Source of the DNA: Chitinophagaceae bacterium
Lineage (GTDB): Bacteria > Bacteroidota > Bacteroidia > Chitinophagales > Chitinophagaceae
Reading direction: 5' to 3'
Assembly: GCA_947454715.1 (NCBI GenBank)
Contig: CANGMZ010000015.1
Span: 1-41,602 of the forward strand
DNA length: 41,602 nucleotides
Under the pieces are notes generated by a model. The model ran no database searches, was not told where the DNA came from, and saw only the letters and a list, made by a program, of their open reading frames with translations. Position numbers and translations under genes: made by a program. Position 1 is the first letter of the stretch, and each line of letters starts with the position of its first letter. Shown here in pieces: positions 9,188 through 17,259 of the stretch.

Positions 9188-9604
9188 GTGGATTATTATT
9201 GTATTGTTTAGTTACTGGCTATTTCAAAGTTAAGTAAATGAGGATAACAAAACAGGGTTGAGTATTTTTAGATGTTGCATTAAAATAATCAACATTATAT
9301 GTAAATAATGACTTTTTTTAGTGTCTGCTAAATCAATAGTTTATCTGCTATTTCTCAATCTGCAACTACTAACAGTAGTGTCATTAATTACTAAATTGAA
9401 TAGTATTTTTGTTTCATTATTGTACATAAAATAGTAGCTGCTGATTTTTATATTTTTTAAAAATAAGTTGCTATTGTTAATAGTGTTTTTGGAGTGGTAT
9501 TTTTTACTATATTAGTGTAATTGTTAAGTGCACTTAATCATCTTTAATTTTTACAAAGAGGAAGAAGTGTATAAAATAATAATAAACGCTAATCACCATT
9601 ATTT
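9188..9604. other. AT-rich intergenic region between divergent genes
   Basis: No gene is apparent in these 417 bases. The DNA is very AT-rich. TATTTTTG at 9404-9411 is an exact plus-strand -7 match, but it lacks a -33 element at normal spacing and lies almost 200 nt before the sensor gene. I see no convincing hairpin or repeat. Confidence 0.5.
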
Positions 9605-11056
9605 ATGACAGACAGATGCAAATTGCTCATAGATTCAATGAGCGGAATAATATGGGAAGCCAATCCCGAGACAATGGAACTCATATCCATTAGTGATAAT
9701 GTATCTCGGATGTTGGGATATTCATCGAAAGAATGGTTAAACGATAAAATGTATTGGATTAACCATACCTATAGTGAAGATATAGAAATAGTAAAAAGCT
9801 TTTTTGAAGATCCGACTAAATTGAAGAAAAACAACTTCGATTTTAGAATGGTAAGCGCAGATGGTAAGATTATTTCTATGACCAACTTCGTATCTCTGGT
9901 TTTTGAAGACGACAAACTAAAGTCAATAGCAGGTGTATTATTAGATACTACAGAGAAAACACTTTTAGGAAATCTGGAACATCTGGAAAAGTTAGTGTTG
10001 GAGTTGAATGCAGAAAATAATACTGCGCTTGAAGAAACATTGAAATTTTATGTTTTGGGATTAGAGCATATTTTCCCTAATATGAAATGTTCTATATTAA
10101 AGATTCAGGATGGCAAAGCATATAACTGGGCTTCCCCTTCTTTTACAGCAGATTATATAGAGGCAGTACATGGGATGTCAATAGGGCTAAACAGAGGGTC
10201 TTGCGGCACAGCAGCATTTTTAAAGGAACGTGTTGTAGTTTCAGATATTGAGCACGATGAAAAATGGGTAGATTTCAAAGATGCTGCATTACGTGACGGT
10301 ATGCGGGCATGTTGGTCTTATCCCATCATCAACACAAACGGAGATGTTATAGCTACTTTTGCCATGTACTATAATGAGATTAAAGTGCCCGCCGAGAGCG
10401 AACTTGTAATTATTGATAGGTCTGCTGCACTCCTGAGGGTAATAATGGAAAATAAGCTTTATGCAAGTATTGTTCAGGAATTGAACGCTATGATTTTACA
10501 GGGACAGGAACTCGCTAATTTCGGAACCTGGCAATGGGACTTTAAAGGTAATACTGCGAAATGGTCTGATTCACTTTGTAAAATATATGGTGTAAACCCT
10601 GCAACACATAATGCGACTTTCGAGAGTTATATCAACATGGTTCATCCTGATGATAAAGAACGGGTAAAAGAACTTTTGGACCGCGCTCATAATAACAAAA
10701 CAGAAATAACTTTTGAAGAACGAATTATTCGGACAGATGGTGAAATAAGGCACCTCAGATCTTGGTTCCGGGTTATTTTTGATGATAATGGTGTTCCGTT
10801 AAAGTTTATTGGTGCGAGTTTGGATATTTCTCAGGTCATAGAAAACAATATGCTGATGGATGATATTGCCTGGCAGCAGTCTCATGTTGTGAGGGCTCCA
10901 CTTGCTCGTATTATGGGATTAGTTAACCTCATTAAAGATAAATCCCTGCAAGACGAAGGAGAACAGCAGAAAATACTGGATGCTATTGTTGCTTCTGCAC
11001 ACGAACTCGATAACATTATCAGAGATATTATACACAGCACACGAAAAGACTATTAA
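9605..11056 (+). CDS. PAS-GAF-PAS sensor with DHp domain but no ATPase domain
   Basis: A 483-residue cytoplasmic sensor. Domains in order: PAS (about 10-115), GAF (about 130-285, with NRGSCGTAAF and a YPI strand), second PAS of the PAS_3 type (about 300-418, GTWQWDFKGNTAKWSD then MVHPDDKERV), and a HisKA-type dimerisation helix pair (about 419-480). The candidate phospho-accepting His427 lies in QSHVVRAPL, the H-box form common in Bacteroidota histidine kinases. The protein ends right after this region, so no HATPase_c domain is present and the next gene does not supply one. It may be phosphorylated by another kinase, act by dimer exchange, or be a natural truncation. It has no membrane segments, so it likely senses an internal signal. 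Confidence 0.85.
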   Translation: MTDRCKLLIDSMSGIIWEANPETMELISISDNVSRMLGYSSKEWLNDKMYWINHTYSEDIEIVKSFFEDPTKLKKNNFDFRMVSADGKIISMTNFVSLVFEDDKLKSIAGVLLDTTEKTLLGNLEHLEKLVLELNAENNTALEETLKFYVLGLEHIFPNMKCSILKIQDGKAYNWASPSFTADYIEAVHGMSIGLNRGSCGTAAFLKERVVVSDIEHDEKWVDFKDAALRDGMRACWSYPIINTNGDVIATFAMYYNEIKVPAESELVIIDRSAALLRVIMENKLYASIVQELNAMILQGQELANFGTWQWDFKGNTAKWSDSLCKIYGVNPATHNATFESYINMVHPDDKERVKELLDRAHNNKTEITFEERIIRTDGEIRHLRSWFRVIFDDNGVPLKFIGASLDISQVIENNMLMDDIAWQQSHVVRAPLARIMGLVNLIKDKSLQDEGEQQKILDAIVASAHELDNIIRDIIHSTRKDY

Positions 11057-11269
11057 TTAAAAGTAATCATATAATTGATTTTTACAGTGCCATTTGCTTA
11101 TGTGTAATGTATATGTCATTGTTCTTTGTAAGCAGTGTACTTAAATTATCACTTACATATCTAGTGAGCTATCACACAATATGTTGTGCCCCAAATTCAC
11201 AGTCACGTTTTTATCTCTGATTCATATAAATGTATTAATTTAACTGTTGTTCACGAAATTACGGTAGAT

Positions 11270-11650
11270 ATGAAAAATGAGTTTATGTTATACGTGCGCA
11301 ATGTAGGCGATGCTAAGTCTGCATTGTCTGATATAGACCACTTGATATTTATAAAAGAGTGTGAGGTTTATATTGAAGAACTGAAAGCAAAAGGTATTCT
11401 TATTGCAGCACAACCAATAGTTAGATCAGGTTATATTATTGCTCAAAATGGCAATGAATGGGATGTTAACTCCATCGATATTACGAAAGAAGTGCAAGTA
11501 GGGTATTACCATATTATGGCACCGGACATTGCTGCCGCAGTAGAAATTGCAAAAGCTAATCCTAAATTCAAATTTGTTCCTTCAGCATCTGTCGAAGTTC
11601 GACCAATAAAAACAAAAGAAACGCAAACAGGTTTTGTTTATCCAACCTAA
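11270..11650 (+). CDS. YCII-related small protein
   Basis: A 126-residue cytoplasmic protein of the YCII/YciI-like ferredoxin-fold family. The pattern is a first strand EFMLYVRNVGD, a helix (IKECEVYIEELKAKG), the GYIIAQ strand, and a second strand-helix pair with GYYHIMAPDIAAAVEIAK. Members are small, often dimeric proteins of uncertain catalytic role; no clear catalytic pair stands out here. The frame is open from a GTG at 11186, but the ATG at 11270 gives the family start (MKNEFMLYV), so I use it. I see no terminator with a T run after it. Confidence 0.72.
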   Translation: MKNEFMLYVRNVGDAKSALSDIDHLIFIKECEVYIEELKAKGILIAAQPIVRSGYIIAQNGNEWDVNSIDITKEVQVGYYHIMAPDIAAAVEIAKANPKFKFVPSASVEVRPIKTKETQTGFVYPT

Positions 11651-11690
11651 TTCTTAAGTGATGTATGATTTTTCTACATCCTTTGATGTT

Positions 11691-11707
11691 TGCGGTCTCT
11701 GACCGCA
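11691..11707. repeat. Short inverted repeat with a GGTCTCTGACC core
   Basis: TGCGGTC and GACCGCA are perfect 7-bp arms around a TCT loop. It has no T run, so it is unlikely to be a terminator. The same core occurs at 30832-30850, which suggests a dispersed palindromic element. Confidence 0.65.
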
Positions 11708-11810
11708 GTGTTTACATATTGTATGATTGGCATTATAAAGTTGACTAAATTTATAAATCAGCAGCCTAGATAAAAGGCACTAGCATACATAACAATAAAA
11801 CATAAAAAAT

Positions 11811-12383
11811 ATGAGAAAAATAATTTCATTCATGCATATCTCACTCGACGGTTTTGTCGCCGGACCGAATGGCGAAATGGACTTTATTAAAGTTGATGAG
11901 GAAATTTTTGACCATGTAGGTAAGCGAATAGGCGAGAGCGATACCGCATTATATGGGCGCACAACCTACCAGATGATGGAAGGCTACTGGCCTACAGCTG
12001 CAGACAAACCCAATGCCTCCAAGCACGACATAGAACATTCTAAATGGTATAAAGAAGCCCGAAAAATTGTTCTTTCAAAAACAATGAAGGATGCTAACAT
12101 AACCAACACTATCATTATCAGCGATAACCTTTCAGAAAGAATAAATGAGATAAAACAACAGGCAGGGAGTGAAATCTTACTCTTTGGTAGCCCAACCGCA
12201 ACACACTCATTGATACAACAAAACCTGATAGATGGCTATTGGCTATTCATTAATCCGGTAATTCTCGGCAAGGGCATTCCATTATTCACAGACATAAAAG
12301 AAAAAATAAAACTCCATCTTTTAGCTACAAAACAATTCACTAACGGGGTTACCGCGTTGGATTATGTAGTAGATGGGAAATAG
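11811..12383 (+). CDS. Dihydrofolate reductase/RibD C-terminal-like protein
   Basis: A 190-residue cytoplasmic protein of the DHFR-like RibD C-terminal family (YyaP/YwjB type). Features are the opening strand MRKIISFMHISLDGFVAGP, then ALYGRTTYQMMEGYW, a central VLSKTM segment, the nucleotide-binding-like LLFGSPTATHSLIQ, and the final NPVILGKGIPLF stretch. The fold is that of NADPH-dependent reductases; the physiological substrate of these small stand-alone members is generally not known. The gene is not next to riboflavin or folate genes. It ends just before an unusually long terminator. Confidence 0.88.
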   Translation: MRKIISFMHISLDGFVAGPNGEMDFIKVDEEIFDHVGKRIGESDTALYGRTTYQMMEGYWPTAADKPNASKHDIEHSKWYKEARKIVLSKTMKDANITNTIIISDNLSERINEIKQQAGSEILLFGSPTATHSLIQQNLIDGYWLFINPVILGKGIPLFTDIKEKIKLHLLATKQFTNGVTALDYVVDGK

Positions 12384-12397
12384 GATATTCTGAAAAG

Positions 12398-12444
12398 TTA
12401 CAAACACACAAGCCACTGAAAATCAGTGGCTTGTGTGTTTGTAA
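12398..12444. terminator. 22-bp perfect hairpin between convergent genes
   Basis: The arms 12398-12419 and 12423-12444 are perfectly complementary over 22 bp with a loop of three A bases. It lies 15 nt after the plus-strand stop codon and 17 nt before the end of the minus-strand gene, so it can serve both directions. There is no long T run after it. Confidence 0.8.
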
Positions 12445-12461
12445 ATATTTGAGGTGCTGGA

Positions 12462-12983
12462 TTATGGCAATAACAAGCACCTTGCAATTTCCTTAAGTTC
12501 TTCGCCCTCGCTGTCGCTTATCTCTAGTTCTACTTTTTGTCCCAGGGTATTTACCAGACACAACGTAATGGCTGATGAAGAAATATCTTTAACTATGGCT
12601 TCTGATAGCACTCCTTTAGGTCTGAAAACGGAGATGATTGCACCACGCCCCACCTGAGCTGCACTTGTGCAATCTTCATCAACTACAAAATCAACTATTT
12701 TACCATTGGCAAGTTTCATTTTGAACAAATCACCCTTCTTAATTGAACCATCAGTAGCACCACTATATAATAAGAGTAATTCCCATCCATATTTTTGATT
12801 GACTTTGCTGAGCGTCAATGCCCACTTATACTTTTTTGGGCCAAAAGCTGCTTTTGACGATTTAACATGCTCATTTGAAAAAGCATCAATCTTATCCACG
12901 TCCAAAGAACATTTTTGGGCATAAGAATTTAAGGATAGCACTAGACATAATCCTATAAAGGGAAAAACAAAGAAACGTCCCAT
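12462..12983 (-). CDS. Exported protein of unknown function
   Basis: I do not recognise this 173-residue protein. It has a signal peptide (about residues 1-22, LSLNSYAQ-K). The mature part is about 150 residues, alpha-helical at first and then beta-rich (KKGDLFKMKLANGKIVDFVV onward), ending with a cysteine-containing tail. It probably acts in the periplasm. The neighbours (a reductase-like protein and a GNAT) give no functional clue. It is transcribed toward the shared long hairpin. Confidence 0.68.
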   Translation of the reverse strand: MGRFFVFPFIGLCLVLSLNSYAQKCSLDVDKIDAFSNEHVKSSKAAFGPKKYKWALTLSKVNQKYGWELLLLYSGATDGSIKKGDLFKMKLANGKIVDFVVDEDCTSAAQVGRGAIISVFRPKGVLSEAIVKDISSSAITLCLVNTLGQKVELEISDSEGEELKEIARCLLLP

Positions 12984-13099
12984 ATCAGCTGAAAATTTTG
13001 TCTAAAGATAAATTTATAATCAATATTCTTACCCATCTATTCTCAACAAACTGATTTGTTCTTCTATTATGCCGGAATGATATTTCAATATAAAATCAG

Positions 13100-13636
13100 C
13101 TACCAAATCCCCTGTCGGTCTATTGTCCAATAAACCATTTCATCATCCCTCCTTGTATCAATAAAATTTAATTTCTTCAGTAGGTTTATCGAACTAATAT
13201 TGTCAGTCATGCAATTTGCAGTTATTTCTTTAACTATTTCATTTGAAAATGCCCATTTTATCAGGGCTTTTACTGCTTCTTCAGCGTAGCCATTTCTCCT
13301 TTCTTCTTTTATGATGCCATACCCAATATCAATATTCCTTCCTTCAGAATTCAATCCTTTGAATCCTGCATCTCCTATTATTTCTGAAGTGTCCTTTTTA
13401 ATGATCATCCATGATTCAAAACCGGTAGGAGCGTCTACCTGAGATAAATTGTCGATTATTTTAGGTAATGTCTCGATAACATCTTCATCAGGCCAACTTT
13501 TACCTTTCTTTAATCCCATCTCTACCACATCACTAAAATCACCGTCAATAAGATTCCTGCAAATTGCTACGCTAAACGGTATAAGAATTAACCGATCTGT
13601 TATGAGTCTATCTATCTGTAGTGGTTGCGTTTTCAA
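13100..13636 (-). CDS. GNAT family N-acetyltransferase, RimJ/RimL type
   Basis: A 178-residue cytoplasmic GNAT acetyltransferase. The N-terminal strand TDRLILIPFSVAICRNLI is typical of the RimJ/RimL/Acetyltransf_3 group. Then come the IGDAGFKG strand, the IDIGYGIIKEERRNGYAEEA acetyl-CoA loop region, and the closing NISSINLLKKLNF motif. These enzymes transfer acetyl from acetyl-CoA to an amine, often a protein N-terminus or a small molecule; the substrate cannot be told from sequence. The gene stands alone, with about 115 nt between it and the gene downstream. Confidence 0.88.
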   Translation of the reverse strand: MKTQPLQIDRLITDRLILIPFSVAICRNLIDGDFSDVVEMGLKKGKSWPDEDVIETLPKIIDNLSQVDAPTGFESWMIIKKDTSEIIGDAGFKGLNSEGRNIDIGYGIIKEERRNGYAEEAVKALIKWAFSNEIVKEITANCMTDNISSINLLKKLNFIDTRRDDEMVYWTIDRQGIW

Positions 13637-14125
13637 AATGTGAATTGTTTAATGTTTATGATGTGTCGGTAAGACCGATCTAATCGTATTATTTGTATAA
13701 ACAGAGCGGAGTGCTTTTGCATCCCCAATATAGCACTGTTTTTAAGTGATTCAATTGTATGTAAAATTATTAATACAAGATAAACTAATGTAGACCTAAC
13801 TCTTGCCAGGCTTTGCCTTGGTAATAAGGCAACCTGAGTTAATGTGGTTAAAGTGTAAACAAATTGAGTCACACTTGGCATATGTATAAAACACAAAAGT
13901 CACTGAACTATCAGTGGCTTTTACTCTTAAAGTGAACTCGCCCGACATTTTGTTGAACGAGTTTAAAGAATTTTGTTATACTGTTTATCCTTTAAAGGAA
14001 TGGTTAGGAATGGAATAGCGACAATAGGAAAATTAGGAAATGTAAAAGCAAGGTGACCCTTCCTAAAAAGGTTTGATGTAATTCTCGATAGTTCTCGTAA
14101 GCGAAAATAAAGACTTTGTAGGTGA
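13637..14125. other. Intergenic region without a supported gene
   Basis: These 489 bases contain one clear hairpin (listed separately) and a short dyad AACTCG...CGAGTT around 13934-13961. Small open frames here have no recognisable protein features. I see no gene. Confidence 0.5.
13895..13924. terminator. Hairpin with CACTGA/TCAGTG core
   Basis: AAAAGTCACTGA and TCAGTGGCTTTT form a 12-bp stem (one G-T pair) with the loop ACTA. T-rich sequence follows on both sides. It lies about 200 nt past the end of the minus-strand lipoprotein gene at 14126 and has the same core as the hairpin at 12398-12444. Confidence 0.65.
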
Positions 14126-14758
14126 CTACTTAGTCAGCTTCAAAAACGGAGCGAATTCTTTTGACTCTCTGATGCGTTTGGACATTTCTGCCACATCCCC
14201 GACACGAAGATTATTCAGTTGTCCATTTTCTTTCTTTACATATAGTATATTTCCCACTATTATGGCCATACCCGGATCGTTACATAGTTCCGCAATAATT
14301 CCTGAAGATTTTGTAGAACCATCTAAAACCAGATTATAATCACCTTCATATTTTTGGGGTAGCTGGTCGCTATACTTTTCTACGAGTTTATCAAATGAAA
14401 GTTCGCCCAATCCCAAAAAGAATTTTTCGCCATTGGGTATCCTGATAAACATAGAGTCCTTACCAAAATTGTTTTCTCTGGCCATCTTCGCAACCATTTT
14501 ATGTTTTATCTCATTAATGCTGTCAATCAGTTGAGCGTAGGAAAGGTTATTTATTTGCGGGTGGCTAATTAGGAAGTTTGCCATCAGTAGCTTGTCACTT
14601 TCATGGATATATCCTTTGTCCATCAATTCTTTAATGGCAGGAATCGCGTCTCCGGTTACCTTCTGCGACAGAATGTCGTTTTGGGCAGTTTGCGCATTAC
14701 AGGAATAAAATGCAAGTGATATTAAAACAACAGTGATACATAGTATGTAGTAGCGCAT
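14126..14758 (-). CDS. Putative lipoprotein of unknown function
   Basis: I do not recognise this protein (210 residues from the preferred start). The N-terminus MRYYILCITVVLISLAFYSC is a lipoprotein signal with the Cys at residue 20. The frame extends 11 codons upstream to an ATG at 14791, but the start at 14758 gives the better signal. The mature part is alpha-helical at first (about 35-110) with a mixed C-terminal half ending SKEFAPFLKL. It probably sits in the periplasm or outer membrane. It is divergent from the candidate small RNA region upstream. Confidence 0.68.
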   Translation of the reverse strand: MRYYILCITVVLISLAFYSCNAQTAQNDILSQKVTGDAIPAIKELMDKGYIHESDKLLMANFLISHPQINNLSYAQLIDSINEIKHKMVAKMARENNFGKDSMFIRIPNGEKFFLGLGELSFDKLVEKYSDQLPQKYEGDYNLVLDGSTKSSGIIAELCNDPGMAIIVGNILYVKKENGQLNNLRVGDVAEMSKRIRESKEFAPFLKLTK

Positions 14759-14854
14759 ATAGAAGACGGACTTTAATCTGATACGATGCAATTTAGAACA
14801 TTAGCCGGATTTGTATTTTGGGAATCTCAAATCTGCAAATGGAACTTTAGAATA

Positions 14855-14895
14855 CAAAAAAGCCCGTAAGTGCTTAAAAGTGCTCTTACGGGCTT
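14855..14895 (-). terminator. Terminator of the candidate small RNA
   Basis: AAGCCCGTAAG (14860-14870) and CTTACGGGCTT (14885-14895) form an 11-bp stem. On the minus strand it is followed by six Ts; on the plus strand there is no T run. No protein gene ends near it, which points to an untranslated transcript. Confidence 0.8.
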
Positions 14896-14963
14896 AATGT
14901 GAACCCTATGGTACAAATCTCGAACCAAATAGTTGAGGATTTGAGAAGATTGGGCTCTATTCA
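14855..14963 (-). ncRNA. Candidate small RNA, about 110 nt
   Basis: A minus-strand transcription unit without a reading frame. A promoter (TTG-N20-TATTTTTG, 15000-14970) is followed after about 110 nt by an intrinsic terminator. Between them the RNA can fold: GAGCCC (near 14957) can pair with GGGTTC (near 14905), enclosing a stem of CAAAT/ATTTG plus CTC/GAG plus AAC/GTT with single-base bulges and a TATTTG loop. I do not recognise a known RNA family, and its length and shape do not fit a tRNA. It sits between two divergent protein genes. The start is predicted, not observed. Confidence 0.45.
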
Positions 14964-14969
14964 ATGTTG

Positions 14970-15000
14970 CAAAAATATTTATTAATTTTGTTTGAATCAA
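14970..15000 (-). promoter_or_regulatory. Promoter of the candidate small RNA
   Basis: On the minus strand, TTG (15000-14998) is followed after 20 nt by TATTTTTG (14977-14970), an exact TAnnTTTG match. Transcription would begin near 14963. Confidence 0.55.
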
Positions 15001-15060
15001 TCTTGCCGAGAGGCACTTATAGCCACTTTATGTTTTGTAATACCATAAATTAATCAAGAT

Positions 15061-15561
15061 ATGCCACCCATTTCATATAGATGTGCAACGTATGAGGATA
15101 TTAAGCAATTAAGTGATTTGAAAATCGCTTCCTATTCTGAATTTGAAAAAATGCTGCCCGAGGATGGCTGGGCCACACTAAATGCAAGCCTGCATAATGA
15201 CAATAAGCTGAAAGAGGTTTTAAGCATTTCACGCGCTTTTGTGGGAGAAATAGATCGCCGTATTGTAGGTATGGCCTTCCTGGTAAGTAATGGTAACCCG
15301 ACAAACATATACCCTGCTGACTGGTCATATATAAGAATGGTGGGCGTGCACCCTGATTTTCGCGGAAAGGGCATCGGGAAAAGGCTCACTTGTATGTGTA
15401 TAGACAACGCACGGGAAAATGGAGAAAAAATTATCGGGCTACACACATCAGAGATAATGGATGCCGCCCGGCATGTATATGAAAGCTTAGGCTTTACTGT
15501 ATATAAAGAAATAGACAGGATATTTGGCGTGCGCTACTGGCTTTATAAAATGAACCTGTGA
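15061..15561 (+). CDS. GNAT family N-acetyltransferase
   Basis: A 166-residue cytoplasmic acetyltransferase with a complete GNAT core. It has an N-terminal YRCATYEDIKQLSDLK strand-helix, the IVGMAFLVS strand, the acetyl-CoA-binding loop VHPDFRGKGIGKRLT (motif A), and the closing AARHVYESLGF motif B. It is distinct from the RimL-like GNAT at 13100. The substrate is unknown. The ATG at 15061 is the only sensible start. It is followed by a terminator shared with the tRNA gene on the other strand. Confidence 0.92.
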   Translation: MPPISYRCATYEDIKQLSDLKIASYSEFEKMLPEDGWATLNASLHNDNKLKEVLSISRAFVGEIDRRIVGMAFLVSNGNPTNIYPADWSYIRMVGVHPDFRGKGIGKRLTCMCIDNARENGEKIIGLHTSEIMDAARHVYESLGFTVYKEIDRIFGVRYWLYKMNL

Positions 15562-15621
15562 CAGCAGAGTCTTTTGGGGGCAGCTCCCCGAATGTTTTAC
15601 CATTGTTTTACCAAAAAAAGA

Positions 15622-15660
15622 AAAAGCCTTGAAGGTATTTACCAACAAGGCTTTTCTTTT
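15622..15660. terminator. Bidirectional terminator between GNAT and tRNA-Arg
   Basis: AAAAGCCTTG and CAAGGCTTTT (15622-15631 with 15646-15655) form a stem extended by GGT/ACC across an AA/AA mismatch. T-rich runs follow on both strands, so it can end the GNAT transcript and the convergent tRNA transcript. Confidence 0.85.
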
Positions 15661-15668
15661 TCTTCGAG

Positions 15669-15742
15669 TGATCCGGATTGGATTCGAACCAATGACCCCC
15701 AGCTTAGAAGGCTGATGCTCTATCCAACTGAGCTACCGGACC
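15669..15742 (-). tRNA. tRNA-Arg (anticodon TCT)
   Basis: A 74-nt cloverleaf on the minus strand: acceptor GGTCCGG/CCGGATC, D arm GCTC...GAGC, anticodon arm CAGC-CTTCTAA-GCTG with anticodon TCT (reads AGA/AGG), and T arm with GGTTCGAATCC. The discriminator is A73. CCA is not encoded. It lies between a minus-strand gene upstream and a terminator downstream. Confidence 0.96.
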
Positions 15743-15757
15743 AGAACACCTGTGATC

Positions 15758-15801
15758 ATACTGCTTTGTAGCAGTATTTCCCTTTCGGGAGTGCAAATGT
15801 A
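15758..15801 (-). promoter_or_regulatory. Upstream region of tRNA-Arg with two short hairpins
   Basis: TACATTTG on the minus strand (15801-15794) is an exact -7 match without a clear -33 element. Between it and the tRNA lie a CCC-TTTC-GGG dyad (15780-15789) and ATACTGCT/AGCAGTAT arms (15758-15777), which would be in the tRNA 5' leader. Confidence 0.4.
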
Positions 15802-15817
15802 GGAAAAGTTTTTGAAA

Positions 15818-16750
15818 TTATTTCTTATCATCTTCAGTTGGTGCTTGTCCATCCTGAAGTTCTTGTATCGGCATAATATTTACGCGCACATTCCACATGT
15901 CATTACCCCATATAAATGCATTATACTGGCCACTTGGCACGTATGTATACTTGCGGTTAGGGTCATTTACCTGCGATACCAAATCATCAAAAACAACTGC
16001 CTGTTTCTCCTCGTTCCAGTTCAGACCCACCTGCACACCTTTCTTGTATTCCAGTATAAAACGCTTTATTGGTTGCTTTGGAAAGTTTTTTGAACCTATA
16101 CCGAATATCGGTGCACCAAATACCACACCATTATCGGTGATGGTCATAGGGTCCATTAATTTCTTATTGCTCAGGGCACTGCCGGCACTAAAGCCAAACA
16201 GAGTATATATTTTGTGCCCTTCTACCTCATTTGTCATTATACGGTAGTATAGTGCGCCATACCATTTGCCTCCGGTGAGTACACTATCTTCTGCACCCTT
16301 GGTCAGTTGTTCGCTATAGTCTGTTAGACCATACAGTCTCAGGCTTGTAGATGGCAACTGAATAGCACCATAATACCTTCTGAATATCTGCGACATATCT
16401 ACGCCCCAGTTGAAAATTCGGAACGAATTGTCATCTGGAGATATGATATTGATTTTATCTTTCAGCTTATTGAAAGGGTATTGGTAGGAATTGGGTATTT
16501 TAAGTGTCTTCACCAATTGTCTGATAAACCGCTCGCTGTAGCCTAAATGAGTATCTGGCAGAAAAGCTTCATTCATTGAGTCAAGAGTCACCACCATAGA
16601 GTCTTCCATAATCTGGAGTTTCTCCATATCGCGGGGGATAATAGAAGATGGGGTAGGTGCGGGTGCAGCTACAGATTCCTGGGCCATTGTTTGTTGCCCT
16701 GTGAACAGCGTAAAAATTAACGCTGAAAAAAACAATCCTTTTTTCAACAT
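15818..16750 (-). CDS. Exported protein of unknown function
   Basis: I do not recognise this protein (310 residues from the preferred start). MLKKGLFFSALIFTLF opens a signal peptide ending near QTMAQ. The frame continues 11 codons upstream to 16783, but a TAACTTTA element (16799-16792) leaves little room for that start. The mature part has a Pro/Ala linker, a helical stretch around DMEKLQIMEDSM, then a long beta-rich domain (FRIFNWGVD, YGALYYRI, YTLFGFSAG, KRFILEYKKG) and an Asp/Glu/Lys tail. It resembles conserved exported proteins of Bacteroidota without a named domain. Confidence 0.7.
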   Translation of the reverse strand: MLKKGLFFSALIFTLFTGQQTMAQESVAAPAPTPSSIIPRDMEKLQIMEDSMVVTLDSMNEAFLPDTHLGYSERFIRQLVKTLKIPNSYQYPFNKLKDKINIISPDDNSFRIFNWGVDMSQIFRRYYGAIQLPSTSLRLYGLTDYSEQLTKGAEDSVLTGGKWYGALYYRIMTNEVEGHKIYTLFGFSAGSALSNKKLMDPMTITDNGVVFGAPIFGIGSKNFPKQPIKRFILEYKKGVQVGLNWNEEKQAVVFDDLVSQVNDPNRKYTYVPSGQYNAFIWGNDMWNVRVNIMPIQELQDGQAPTEDDKK

Positions 16751-16848
16751 AGCACGGTTGTACATACTAACAAACTTAAACATTTTGTTGTTAAAGTTAC
16801 AATAAAGAAAATGGAATAATTGTAGTGTCGGTTTTACTGTAGCACAAC

Positions 16849-17217
16849 CTAAAACTGTCCGGTGCTCAGCATCACAAGCGTGCAGGCTTCTATCGCCTTT
16901 ATGCCTTGTTGCTCAGCCAGAGTCTCCAGTTCTTCGTTCTCTGTGCCCGGGTTGAAAATAATGCGTCGTGGTTTCAGGGCTAATATATAGTCGTAGTATG
17001 GCTGCTGGTGCGTTGGGTTAAGATACAGCGTAACTGTATCTACCTCATTACTGCTAATATTCCCGGTTTGTATGGCTACACCTTCTATTTCCCCGGCTTG
17101 TTTACCTATCGCCAACACTTCATGACCCTTGCCCCGTAATTTTTTAACTGCCATATTACTATAACGGGCAGGGTTTTCAGATGCGCCCAATACTAAGGTC
17201 TTGTTTTTCATACTCAC
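16849..17217 (-). CDS. CoA-binding domain protein
   Basis: A 122-residue cytoplasmic protein of the CoA_binding_2 (YccU-like) family with a Rossmann-type fold. It begins with TLVLGASENPARYSNMAV, the nucleotide loop, followed by LRGKGHEVLAIG, a VTLYLNP strand and the RRIIFNPGTENEEL segment. It ends with a conserved-looking CTLVMLSTGQF. Stand-alone members bind CoA or a related nucleotide; the role is uncertain. It is 42 nt downstream of the Fe-S protein gene in the same direction, so the two are probably co-transcribed. Confidence 0.9.
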   Translation of the reverse strand: MSMKNKTLVLGASENPARYSNMAVKKLRGKGHEVLAIGKQAGEIEGVAIQTGNISSNEVDTVTLYLNPTHQQPYYDYILALKPRRIIFNPGTENEELETLAEQQGIKAIEACTLVMLSTGQF

Positions 17218-17259
17218 CGGGTTATTAATAAAGGTTATTCACTTATCGAAACACAATAA

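Noticed and set aside
13633-13896. 87-codon minus-strand open frame
   Set aside because: It has no recognisable protein features, overlaps the promoter side of the GNAT gene, and includes part of a hairpin.
14896-14963. Degenerate tRNA-like sequence (GGTTCGAGA, GGGTTCA)
   Set aside because: The span between the pairable ends is only 58 nt, the T arm does not pair, and there is no anticodon arm.
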